A stretch of DNA of 64,000 nt from Pogostemon cablin. Its lineage: Eukaryota; Streptophyta; Magnoliopsida; Lamiales; Lamiaceae. Shown here in pieces: positions 46,278 to 56,627 of the stretch (position 1 is the stretch's first letter; every line of letters begins with the position of its first letter). Below the pieces are notes generated by a model, which worked only from the letters and a program-made list of their open reading frames with translations, was not told the DNA's origin and made no database searches. The position numbers and the translations under genes are program-made. Location of the stretch: NCBI GenBank assembly GCA_023678885.1, contig CM042955.1, positions 23,261,835 to 23,325,834 of the forward strand, given 5' to 3'.

Positions 46278-48758
46278 AGTACAGAGATTATAGCTGAGAA
46301 AAAGTGGGAAAGAGCCAAGCGCTTAAGAGCGGAAAAGGAGAAGACGGAGAAGATTGAACGTGATGAATGGAGGATTCCCAAAACAAAGATACCTCCTCCC
46401 TTTTCCTACAAGCTTGTGAAGAAGGGATTGGAAGATAAGTTCAAGAAGTTTTCAGAGATCATGAACAAGATAAGCTTGAGCATTCCTTTCTCGGAAGCAA
46501 TCATGGAGATGCCTTACTATGCCCGGTTCCTCAAGGACATATTGTTGAAGAAGCGAAGCTTAACCGGAGTTGAAACAGTGAATTTATCAGAGAATTGCAG
46601 CTCAATCATTCAGAGGAAGCTGCCACAGAAGATGAAGGATCCGGGGAGCTTTACTATTCTATGTGAGATCGGAAAGGGGCCGGCACGATGAGCTTTGTGC
46701 GATTTAGGGGCAAGCATCAATTTGATGCCGTTGTCTATCTTTCAGAGGTTTGGTTTGGGGGAGTTAACCCCTACAACAGTGGCTCTCCAATTGGCGGACA
46801 GGTCGATGACGTTTCCGAAAGGGATCATTGAAGATGTACTCGTCAAGGTGGAGAAGCTAGTTTTTCCGGTGGATTTTCTTGTGCTAGAAATGGATGATGA
46901 CAAGGATAATATCCCTTTAATCTTGGGGAGACCTTTCCTTGCTACAGCTGGAGCTATGATTGATGTTCAAAAAGGAGAGCTCAGATTGAGGATGGATAGA
47001 GAGGAAGTTCTATTCAACTTGGACAAAGCAATGAAAATGCCCATGGAGTCTCAGTGTCATAGTATTGATGTGGTGGAGGAGATAGTGAGAGAAGATATGT
47101 CTTTAATCCTGTCAAAGGATCCTCTAGAGACATGTTTGATGGAGTCTCTTACCTATCCGACTACGGAGCTTGACGGTCTCTCCAATGAGGTATGTATTGA
47201 ATATCTTGAAAACTTATTTGCTTTGGGTGATGACAGGTATGAATCGGAAAGAACTAAGGTGGAAGAAGTCAAGTGGACTAGAAAGTATTTGCCTTTGAAT
47301 GAAGAGAGCCCTGAAATGGAAGTAAGAAAGGAGGAGTTGAAACTATTGCCGGCGCACTTGAAGTATGCTTATCTTGGCGACAATGGAAAATATCCGGTAA
47401 TTGTATCTTCTTCTCTTGATGATGATCAACTCGAGGAGCTCTTGGATGTTCTTAGGAAGTACAAGTCTGCAATTGGTTGGCCTTTGGAGGATTTGAAGGG
47501 TATAAGTCCTTCGTATTGTATGCATCGAATTAGGTTGTTGGATGAGGCCAAGGCGAGTGTTCAGAATCAGCGGAGGGTGAACCCCGCAATTCAAGAAGTG
47601 ATTAGGAAGCAAATCCTTACGTGGTTGGATGCTGGAATCATATATCCTATTAGTGATAGTCCCCATGTGAGTCCATTGCATGTAGTTGCTAAAAAGGGGG
47701 GTATGACTGTAGTGAAAGCTGAAGACGGAGAAGCAATCGCCACGAGGATTCCGACGGGATGGCGTACATGTGTGGATTACAGGAAGTTGAATGAGAACAC
47801 GTGTAAGGATCATTTTCCCCTTCCTTTCATGGATCAAATGTTGGATCGTCTTGTAGGGTATGAGTTTTATTGTTTCTTGGATGGGTACTCGGGGTACAAC
47901 CAAATCATGATTGCCACCGAGGATCAAGAAAAGACCACTTTTACTTGCCCCTATGGGACCTTCGCCTTTAGAAAGATGCCATTTGGATTGTGTAATGCTC
48001 CTGCTACTTTTCAGAGATACATGATGGCAATTTTTGATGGATTGATAGAGAAGATCATGGAGAGATGCCAAGAGACGAATCTTGTCTTAAATTGGGAGAA
48101 GTGCCACTTCATGGTTAAAGATGAGATTGTTCTTGGGCATCATGTTTCCACCAAGGGATTGCAGGTGGATCGTGCAAAGGTGGTGGCAATTGAGAAGCTT
48201 CCACCACCGACGAATGAACGAGGAGTGCGGTCTTTTCTTGGACACGCTGGTTTTTACAGGCGATTCATCAAAGACTTCTCAAAATACTCCAAGCCCTTAT
48301 CTCATTTACTTGAAAAGGATGTGCCTTTTGTTTTTGATGAAGAATGTTTGACGGCTTTTCAGGTTTTGAAAGAGGCGCTTACTACTGCCCCTATTTTGAT
48401 CACACCGGATTGGACTCAACCGTTTGTACTCATGTGTGATGCAAGTGATGTGGCACTTGGAGTGGTGCTTGGGCAGCTGAGGGAGACTAAGTTTTGTGCC
48501 ATCTACTATACGAGTAAGACTTTCGATGCGGCACAAAAGAATTACACTGTGACTAAAAAGGAATTTTTGGCTGTTGTGTACGCATTCGATAAGTTTCGAC
48601 AGTACTTGGTGGGGATGAAGACTATATTGTACACGGATCATTCAGCGATTCGGTACTTGATGGAGAAGAAGGAGACGAAGCCTAGGATCATAAGGTGGAT
48701 TCTTCTACTTCAAGAGTTTGACATGGAGATCCGAGATAAGAAAGGTTTAGCAAGTTGA
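46278..48758 (+). pseudogene. pol: Athila protease, reverse transcriptase and RNase H, catalytic box deleted
   Basis: In frame with gag but for stops: TAA at 46275 and TGA at 46689, directly before the protease core ALCDLGASINLMPLSIF. The protease flap side has IPLILGRPFLATAGAMIDV. The RT shows WRTCVDYRKLNENTCKDHFPL and FRKMPFGLCNAPATFQR, but at about 48050-48060 the sequence jumps from FDGLIEK to MERCQETNLVLNWEKCHF. About 28 residues are missing, including the (Y/F)xDD box with two catalytic aspartates. The thumb (VRSFLGHAGFYRRFIKDFS) and RNase H (CDASDVALGVVLGQ, YTDHSAIRYL) follow. The frame ends where the inverted segment begins. An active enzyme cannot be made. Confidence 0.88.
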
Positions 48759-48759
48759 T

Positions 48760-49005
48760 AACGATTGAGATCCTTCGGAATTTCACCCACGGCAATATAA
48801 TTAACAAAATCTGCATACCATGGATCAACCCCTTGTACAACAACCACACATGCTCGCTCAGCCCCTTCAACAAACACGGCCATGATCTTTTCATCCGGGA
48901 ACATCTCCTCAATATACTCGAAAGAATTATCACAATGCTCCCTAGTTTCCAACCTTGAAAGATGATCCGCTAACACATTATCAGGGATGTTGAGACCTTC
49001 ATATG
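48760..49005 (-). other. Inverted pol segment of about 250 bp between RNase H and integrase
   Basis: The minus strand here reads VLADHLSRLETREH, YIEEMFPDEKIMAVF and PWYADFVNYIAVG. In Ty3/gypsy elements these phrases belong directly after RNase H on the coding strand. The plus strand resumes at YDPFVYKIC near 49009. The segment has been flipped in place, with a few codons lost at the edges. No long inverted repeats are seen at the breakpoints. Confidence 0.8.
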
Positions 49006-50176
49006 GTACGATCCGTTTGTGTATAAAATTTGCACGGATTCTATCATCCGTAGGTGTGTGCCTGAAATGGAGATGGAGAGTGTTCTCGAGTTTTGCCACA
49101 CACAACCTAACGGGGGGCACTTCGGCGCTCAAAAGACAGTAGCTAAGGTACTTCAGTCCGCTCTTTATTGGCCTACGTTGTTCAAGGATTGTGAAACCTT
49201 TGTGACGTCTTGCGATAGATGTCAACGCATGGGGAACATCAGTAGGAGAGATGAGATGCCGCTTCAGCCAAGCATAGTGGTCGAAATTTTTGATGTATGG
49301 GGTGTCGATTTCATGGGGCCTTTTTCCCCGTCGAATGGATTTCTCTATATACTTCTTACTGTAGATTATGTTTCTAAGTGGGTGAAAGCAATTCCTACTC
49401 GCTTGAATGATTCAAAAACTGCTATATCTTTCTTGAAGAAGCATATCTTTGTCCGCTATGGAGTCCCTAGAGCACTTGTTAGTGATGGAGGTACGCACTT
49501 CGTCAATAAGTTTCTTGAGAAGGTGCTGCGAGGGTATGGTGTTAAGCATAGGGTTACTACACCCTATGATCCTCAAGCGAATGGGCAAGCGGAGGTTTCT
49601 AACCGTCAAGTCCAACAGATTCTGGAGAAGGTGGTAGGAACCAATAGAAAGGATTGGGCTTTGAAGCTCGATGATGTTTTATGGGGGTTCCGAACCGCAT
49701 ACAAGACGGTGTTGAATATGTCCCCGTATCAGATTGTCTATGGGAAGCCGTGCCACTTACCTGTAGAGGTTCAACACAAAGCTTTTTGGGCTGTGCGAAG
49801 CTTGAATTTGACTCTTAAAGATGTGAAGGAGTTAAGGATGACTCACATTAATCAATTGGATGAGTTTCGGAGTCGTGCATACAAGAATTCAGAGATCTAT
49901 AAGGAACGGATGAAGAGGTGGCATGATTCAAAGATCTCATACAAGGAGTTCAAGCTAGGAGATGAGGTATTACTCTTTAACTCTCGTTTAAAGCTTTTTG
50001 CAGGCAAGTTGAAGTCGAAATGGACGGGACCGTTCATGATTCATAAAGCCTTAGGAGGGAGGAGTTTTGAGCTCATTGATAAAGATGGAGACATTATTGC
50101 GGCGAATGGACATCGCTTGAAGCATTACAGGTCGCCGGATGATGCTTGTGTCATTTTTGAAGATACCTTGCTCTGA
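49006..50176 (+). CDS. pol: Athila integrase domain (open, but cut off from the polyprotein)
   Basis: The frame is open from the left breakpoint through the TGA at 50174-50176; an internal ATG lies at 49019. The HHCC zinc-binding part shows CHTQPNGGHFG and CDRCQ (residues about 30-75). The core has the DDE triad: D in VWGVDFMGPF, D in ALVSDGGTHF, E in PQANGQAEVSNRQ. The C-terminal module has LKSKWTGPFMI, the GPF/Y type. Length fits the family. It would insert the cDNA into the genome. Since the inversion lies directly upstream and no start of its own is expected, it would not be made by the usual polyprotein route. Confidence 0.85.
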
Positions 50177-50649
50177 TTTGGTACCGTCGTGACTCTCCGA
50201 CGTTAAACATGAGCGTCTGTTGGGGGCTTACCCTTCCGTTTTTATTGCTTTATTTCTTTTGTGTGTGTATGAAATTTTTATATTGGGGGTGCTTACTTAT
50301 CGGAAATTACATCTCTTTGCAAGCTTAGTTTCAACTTTGTTTTCTACTAAGTTTGGGGGGTGTGATGTACTTACCTCTATAAGCACCGGATGTATAATCT
50401 TTTCTTAGTAGCGTTTGTTAGGAAAGTTGGTTTTTGCGGCATATTAAATTTTAATCGGTTTGGTATGTCGATTTTTTGCAACTTGCCTAATGTTCGGTGG
50501 TGTTTTGTTTAGTTTTGTTGAGTGATTGCGGAGTTAATCATGATATGTATGGGTTTTATGATTGAATTTTGATGAAGTTGTGCTCAAGTTGGTACTCTAA
50601 ATGATTTGTTTTGAAGCTTGAAGTGTCTAGGAATGAAGAACAAGTGTCT
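50177..50649 (+). other. Spacer after integrase
   Basis: Non-coding and T-rich. It includes the phrase gactctccgacgttaaacatgagcg that is also found inverted at 36550-36600, and a purine-rich ctaagtttggggggtgtg (50347-50364) that resembles a polypurine tract and could be an internal one. Confidence 0.5.
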
Positions 50650-50664
50650 AGAAAAGATGAACAG

Positions 50665-51055
50665 GTGGGTTCGACCAGCACAGGGGTGGTTCGCCCAGGT
50701 GAAGATGTCAAACCACGGTGATAAATTATCCAGAGAGATGGTTCGACCAAGAGATGGATGGTTCAATCTGATCAGCCAGGTCGAACCATGGTCGAATCGG
50801 TACTAGTAGGAATCATGAAGTGCGGTTCGACCACGACACTTGTGGTTGGACCTGATCCAGTAGGTCGAACCTAGGTCGAACTGGGAACCTGAAACTTCCA
50901 GTAGGGTGGTTCGACCTGAAGCAGTATGGTTCGACCTGTTCCAGTTGGTCGAGCCCAAGTCGAACCTGATGAAAAACTTGTCCAGGAGGGTGGTTCGACC
51001 ACGACACTTGTGGTTCGGCCTGGTCTAATTGGTCGAACCCTGGTCGAACCAAGCC
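50665..51055. repeat. GGTTCGACC/GGTCGAACC block after integrase
   Basis: Six exact forward and four exact reverse 9-mers with several variants. The spacer between inner pairs is 10 bases in the four clearest cases, unlike the 9 in gag and LTRs, so the unit does not keep a reading frame here. It is the same block as at 35731-36108. Confidence 0.85.
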
Positions 51056-51300
51056 AGGTACGCATTTAAGTTTGAAAAATCGGAGGGTCCGGTCATAATT
51101 TTTAGAACACCAAACCTCGAACCCTCTTCGAACCTTTGCACCCAAGCACGAAATCGTCAATTACACTCGATTGTGCACCGATTACACATCACTACACTTC
51201 GAATTCACGGATTGGGCGAGGTTTTGGGGCGATTTCCGTCGCGAATTAGGGCTCAGTTGCGCGATTTTTGGTGTTTGAGTGTTACATTCGATTTTCTACC

Positions 51301-53382
51301 ATGGGCAAGATTAAAGGTATGTTCTTTCAACTCAATTACCCTAGGATTGAAGTTTATTGCAAATAATTTGTGAAGGGTATGTTGATTGATATGAATTTTT
51401 GTTGAATTTCATGGTGAGAGTTTATGTTTTTGTGTTGATTCATATTAACTCTTGTTTTGTGTTGTGATTGCTTGATTATTGATGGAATTTGAGTTTCTTA
51501 TGTGGATTGATCAAGAATATAGTGCATGATGATGGATTGAGCATGTTGATTTGGTTGGAATTGTTGAAAATTTGAAGTAGTTCATGAGTATACTTGTTGA
51601 TTTGGTTGGTGAATTGCTTGAATTGGTTAAGGCATGCTTATTGGTTATGTTTGATGGAGTTGAGAAGGTGTAGTTGAGGATGTTTTGATCATGTGAAGTG
51701 GTGTTGAGAGGATGGTTTGAATTGATTATGCATTGATGCTTGAAGTCTTGAGTAGAGTGTATGATGTGCTAGTCAATTACTTGTTTTCTTGTCTTGTTGG
51801 TTGTATTGAAGTATTGCTTTCAGGTAAGGGACAAGGGACAGGACAAGGGTCTGGAGGAAAAGGAAAAGGGAAGGCCGCTGAAATTAGATCGAAGAAGAGG
51901 CAAGACAGGCCTTCAAACGTGGACAAAGTATCGAAGACACTTCTATTGCAGGAACGTCATCCTGAAAACTTCAAGATTCAGATGCCCAACTGGGAGGAGA
52001 TTAGAGAGAAATGGGGAGAAGTTTCGGACAAGATGGCCAGAACAAGATATCAAGACGATGAGGCCATGCGACTCATGAGAATCAGTGATGACATGGTGAG
52101 GCTGTTCGATCGAGTAGGCATCTGCAGATTCATGGAGCTTAAGAGGCCGACTTACTTCCACATCACAGCGGAGGTGATCTGCTCCTTTGAGATGGATAAG
52201 GATCCTCTCGGTTACCCGTATCAGTGCTCGTTTCAGTTGGGAGGAGTCCGGAGGAGGTGGTCAGCAGAGGATTTCAATCAGCTGTTCCAGACGCCTTTAG
52301 AGGTTTCCCGAGTGGAGTATGGTCATTTCAACCCCCACAGGTTTTGGAGAGAGATATCAGGGGAGGTTGGTGACTACAAGATCAAGCAGGCCCGGGCTAC
52401 TTTGATCAAGAATCCAGTGCTGAAGTATATGGATCGAGTGCTCGGGAACACGTTGTTTGCTCGCTCGGAGGGTGGATGCGTGTCCAGAGGAGAGCTGTAC
52501 GCCCTGTGGTGCATGATGAACACGGTGAATTTCAACGTGGGCGCATATTTCATGGCACAGCTGCATCGGTTCAGGACCGTTGGATTTCAAAAGATCAACA
52601 TCGGGAGTCTACTAACGATTGTAGCTGAGCACTACAACATGGACTTCACCGGCATCACACCTGTTGGAGGAGAGCCAGACTTGGTGATGCAAACGTGCGT
52701 GAAGGGAGGATCCGCTAACTTCAAGGATGGGGATTGGTTCTTCGTAAGAGGACCAAGGCCGTTTGAGTTTATGTTTCCCTTCGCCGTGAGCAACCTCACC
52801 ACCATTCAGGAAGGGAGGAACTTGCTGATGAACTCCCTGGGACACACCACTCTGTCCACTACTGTGAGGACTGATGGAGATTGGAGAGCGGTAGCGAGGA
52901 TGTGTGCGGAAGGCTGGCTGGCAGAGTTGCAGCAGATCGTGGATCAGGGAGAGTACCTTCGGCCACCGCAGCAGCAGCCACAGTCTCCACAGCAGCCCAA
53001 GGATGAGCATCGGGTAGATGAGCAACCAGACATGGAGATTCCGGGAGAGGAGCAGCAGTACGACGCGCCTCAGCGTGCCCCAGCACCGCAGCAGCAGCGG
53101 GTTGTTCCGGGTGATACCTGAGAGCAGCTCCGTATGATTCATGAGCAGCTGGTCGCGGTCGTGGCTGCACAACAGGAGACAAACCGACAGCTCGCACTCG
53201 CCAACGCCAATTACGCCTTGATGAACGAGAGGTACAATGCCTTGGATGAGCGTGTTGGTCGAGTGAGCAGTCGTATGGATATGATGGACAGACACATTAC
53301 CAACCTGTGTAGAGCCGTGGAAAATAGAGTGGATGAGGATGACGAAGATGAAGATGAGGATGATGATGCTCCTTCGGAGTAG
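51301..53382 (+). pseudogene. Athila post-integrase ORF (env position), two exons, one nonsense codon
   Basis: Exon 1 is 16 nt (ATGGGCAAGATTAAAG, 51301-51316). A GT-AG intron runs 51317-51823, and exon 2 starts at 51824, continuing the frame to give MGKIKGKGQGTGQ. The start inferred from the unspliced frame (51733) lies in the intron. Exon 2 has a G/K-rich leader, then a large conserved domain of about 330 residues (QCSFQLGGVRRRW, LGNTLFARSEGGCVSRGEL, AEHYNMDF), a Q/P-rich linker, a coiled-coil-like segment (LDERVGRVSSRMDMMDRHI) and an acidic tail, ending at 53382. The TGA at 53119-53121 replaces an arginine codon kept at the same place in derivative 2. It resembles the Athila ORF-1 family. 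No signal peptide or membrane segment is evident in the spliced form. Function unknown. Confidence 0.78.
51317..51823 (+). other. Intron of the post-integrase ORF (507 nt)
   Basis: Begins gtatgttctttc and ends gtattgctttcag. It is T-rich as plant introns are. The same exon 1, donor and acceptor occur in the two minus-strand derivatives (28292-28823 and about 35180-35465), which supports a real intron. Confidence 0.7.
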
Positions 53383-54705
53383 TTCTCAGGTTTTCTTTAG
53401 TTTCTCTGATTCATCTCATCTCCCATTCTTCTTTTTATCTTTACAGGTTGGGTGTGATTATGTGTGAGTGGCATGTATTTGATATTGATACTTGTAAAGT
53501 TGATTTGTATATGGGCTTATTGATTTATGTGCATTCATGTTTTCATGTGTTTATTTTCATTTAAGAAGAGCATGTATATTTGATAAGTATGTGGAATTAG
53601 TGTTAAATTGATCTTGATTATGTGCTATGAGGAGTACTAGGATTCTATAACCTATGTGAGGATTTGAGCCTTCTTATCATGCTTAGTCATGATTGTTTAT
53701 TCTTGAGGGAATCATCCATATGAATGTATTCTAGAACTTGGCTTGGAGTCTTGTGTGAAGCTTACAATCAAGGAAATACTAGGACATGATCTTAGGCCGT
53801 TCTTGATTAATTGAGTCACTTAGCTAAATTTTACCTTTCCTAATGAACATATAATCCTTTGGTAGCCCTTTTGAGCTTATAAGCCTTTTTCTTGGTAGCC
53901 AAAGTACAAAACCTTATTTACCTTTACTTGAGCTTTGTAATTACCCTATTCATTGGTAGAGAGAGAGTAGAGGTGAATAAGTGTGCAAGAAAAAAGAAAA
54001 AGGGGAAGATAGAATGAGGTTGAGTAGTTTGAAGAACATGGTTAAATCTTGTTAGGGGTAGTGCCTAAACTGGTACCCCGAATTGCTTATATATGAGAAG
54101 AGAGCTTGAGAAGCATCCGATGGATGATCGAGAAAGGTAGTGCCTGAAACCGGTACCCTAATTGTTTAAAAGAAGTTGATGCTATGAAGAGAAGGAAAAT
54201 TCAGGAATTGCAAGAAGAGAAAGAGATGGATTGGAGGAGAATTTGAAGATGAAGAAAGAAACCTAAAACCTCCAAGGTACCTCTCTACTAGTGTATTAAG
54301 TCACTTTACCTAAATTTTCCTACCCTCTTCCAAAGAGCTAACTTTACAACCTGAAAACAAGTCCTTTGTGATCCTAGTTATAAGTTGATTGTAAGTTGAT
54401 TTTTGAGACCTTTGCCAAGCTTATGGTTACGCGTGATTATGGATTGATTATGAGCGTTTACGATAACCTAAGAAGTGCCTCATGCACTTGAGGGAGAGAG
54501 TTAACACTTATCTTGTGAGCTTAATGATTAGTACTCCGAATGGTTATGTGATTAAGTGACGTTTTACATTAATGATACGTATGAAGCTTGTATACTTGTT
54601 TTGACTTAATGAGATTGCATGTGTAATATGTGTTGTACTTGATCCTAGTGAATTATACACGACTCCTATGGTTTGATTGCGTTGCCTCGGGACGAGCAAC
54701 ATGTT
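53383..54705 (+). other. Athila 3' non-coding region
   Basis: About 1.3 kb without a coding pattern, conserved in the two derivatives. It has a repeated phrase (gtagtgcctaaactggtacccc and gtagtgcctgaaaccggtaccc, 54058-54165) and a (A/G)-rich stretch. The function is unknown. Confidence 0.6.
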
Positions 54706-54717
54706 AGTTTGGGGGTT
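54706..54717 (+). promoter_or_regulatory. Polypurine tract
   Basis: agtttgggggtt directly precedes the TGATGAGTG of the 3' LTR, as expected for the plus-strand priming site; T residues interrupt it. Confidence 0.7.
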
Positions 54718-56388
54718 TGATGAGTGTGTAAATTCACAAGTTTAGCATCATGTTTTGTGCTAGTTTTGGAGAGTTTTGAAGGTGAAATAGGTGAAAAACA
54801 TATATATATTGTAAACAAGCATGAATCAGGTGTTAGTGGAGATATTTGAGTGGTTTTGATAGAGAAATCGAAGTAAAGTGCTAAGAATCGAAGAGACGGA
54901 GTCGAAACTATGCTAACCGCCCAAGAATCGGAGGGTTCGACCTGGATGGAAGAGGGTTCGACCTCTCCATCAGGTCGAACCAGCATCGCGGAAGCCACAA
55001 AGTGAGGTTCGACCACGACATGTGGGGTTCGACCTGTTCATCAGGCGAACCAATGTCGAACCAGTCCGCGAATGAGAGGGTTCGACCACGACGCACGGGT
55101 TTGACGTGCCAGTTGGTCGGATCGAGAGAAGAAGTTGTCCAGTGGTGCGGTTCGACCTATGGTTCGACTAGTGGAGAAGTGGTTCGACCTGTACCAGAGG
55201 TCGAACCAGGTGCGGAAGTTGTCCAGTAGCATGGTTCGACCTATGGTTCGACCTGCGGTTTGTGGTTCGACCAGCGTGCTGAGGTCGAACCGTCATGCGG
55301 AAACTTACCTTATCCGGATTTTCGAGGCCTAAACGCATGAGATCACTTGAAAAGCTCATTCCAAGCCCTAAAGACGTGATTACAAGTATAAAAGGAGGGT
55401 CATACAGTCCAGAGAAAGAGCTTTTTGATCGAAGACACAAAGAGGGAATCGTAGAGTTGGAGAGGAGACGGAGTTCCACCATTCGGGGGCTGTGACAGAG
55501 GTTTCCTGGAGGTTCAAGTAAGAGTAGTCTATCTAACCATGATTGTTCTTAGATCAATCATGGGCTAGAGCCGCTTCGGTAGTTCTAGGGTTATAAAGGT
55601 TTCATGAATTGATTCATATTTCGTGTGTATACTCCGTACAACACTACTTGTGGTATATTTTGTATAAGATTGTGCTGTTTTAATCCATACTCATAGTTGT
55701 TTTGTGCATCAATATTCGTTGTGTAGAGTCTGAATACATAACATGTCTATTGATTGAGTGCGTTCACTAAGGAGCAGGGTTTATAGTTATAATTCTAAGT
55801 GAAGGGATTCCGAAGTCTTATTAGAACTATCTTCTATGAATACTTGTTAATTGAATCATATTCGGGTTAATAAGTAGGATAAAGAGTATAACTTTATAGT
55901 ACCTATAAAGGGAGATCAAATCGGGTTAGAGTACTAAGTGCACGGGAAATAATTGATTATGATAGTACCTAGAAAGGGGGGTAAAATATACGTCTTGCTC
56001 CAAGGATACACACACGTGATACACGCATGTTTACTTGTGTCTATAGAGTAGATATGCATGGCTTAGTGATACGTCCATATTCCACAAGGCAGAGTCGGAC
56101 ATTGACACACGAAAGTATGAATTAACAAGTGAAACTGGATGACCTGACGAACTACCTATCATCTTACTTGATCACAACCTATTATCTTTTCTTTTGTTCT
56201 TTCAATTACTAGTTCATACCAAAATTCTACTACTTTATTTCCAAGATAATCTTAGTTTACTAGATAACAATTGAATTGATATTTAACCGTCCTTTGGGTT
56301 CGATAATAACTTGGTCACTTTCGTAACTACAATTGATTCCTTCAAACTTGGGGATTTAATTGCGTGTTGAGAAATACGACACAAGTCA
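54718..56388 (+). repeat. Athila 3' LTR (1671 bp)
   Basis: Collinear with 42329-43987. Differences noted include ggtgaaaaacat for ggtggaaaacct, a lost base in caggcgaacc (55045), and a 12-bp addition tatggttcgact near 55160. The last adds a motif unit. It ends CACAAGTCA. Confidence 0.9.
54934..55290. repeat. GGTTCGACC/GGTCGAACC block in the 3' LTR
   Basis: Ten exact forward and three exact reverse 9-mers, with more variants than in gag. It corresponds to 42545-42890. Confidence 0.9.
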
Positions 56389-56393
56389 CTTAT
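56389..56393. repeat. Target-site duplication, right (CTTAT)
   Basis: Identical to 42324-42328 and directly adjacent to the CA of the 3' LTR. Confidence 0.9.
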
Positions 56394-56627
56394 CATATTA
56401 ATTTAAGTTTCATTTCTTCATCTTCTGGTGATAAGTGATCTTTAGCTAGCAAAGTATTCAGCATATGTTCTTTCATCTTTATTTGATTCCTCTATAACTT
56501 AGCATAAAATATGACTTATCATATTAATTTAAGTTTCATTTCTTCATCTTCTGGTGATAAGTGATCTTTAGCTAGCAAAGTATTCAGCATATGTTCTTTC
56601 ATCTTTATTTGATTCCTCTATAACTTC
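56389..56627. repeat. 125-bp direct duplication at the right border of the Athila element
   Basis: Unit 1 (56389-56513) and unit 2 (56514-about 56627) both begin cttatcatattaatttaag and run through agtattcagcatatgttc to cctctataactt. On the minus strand they encode the C-terminus of the Harbinger ORF1 (LNTLLAKDHLSPEDEEMKLK), so the tail of that gene is present twice. Confidence 0.8.

Larger units (their letters stand above)
42329..56388 (+). mobile_element. Full-length Athila-lineage Ty3/gypsy retrotransposon (14,060 bp)
   Basis: LTRs of 1659 bp (42329-43987) and 1671 bp (54718-56388) enclose a primer-binding site, gag, protease, RT, RNase H, integrase, a motif block, a post-integrase spliced ORF and a polypurine tract. 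A perfect 5-bp duplication CTTAT flanks it (42324-42328 and 56389-56393). By eye the LTRs differ at about 25-30 positions, mostly transitions, plus a 12-bp indel, so roughly 2%. The polyprotein is not functional: it has in-frame stops, loss of the RT catalytic box and a small inversion. The lineage is inferred from gag and pol motifs and from the ORF-1 type gene after integrase. Confidence 0.92.

Noticed and set aside
47343..48071. A 242-codon open frame on the minus strand inside Athila pol
   Set aside because: It is exactly antisense to the RT region, whose sense frame has all conserved RT motifs; the antisense frame matches nothing I know.
51733..51823. ATG at 51733 as start of the post-integrase ORF
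   Set aside because: It lies in a T-rich stretch ending in a splice acceptor; the conserved upstream ATG at 51301 with a GT donor gives a better supported start shared by three copies.
42329..56388. Infectious retrovirus with a true envelope gene
   Set aside because: The post-integrase ORF shows no signal peptide or membrane segment in its spliced form, and resembles Athila ORF-1, whose role is unknown.
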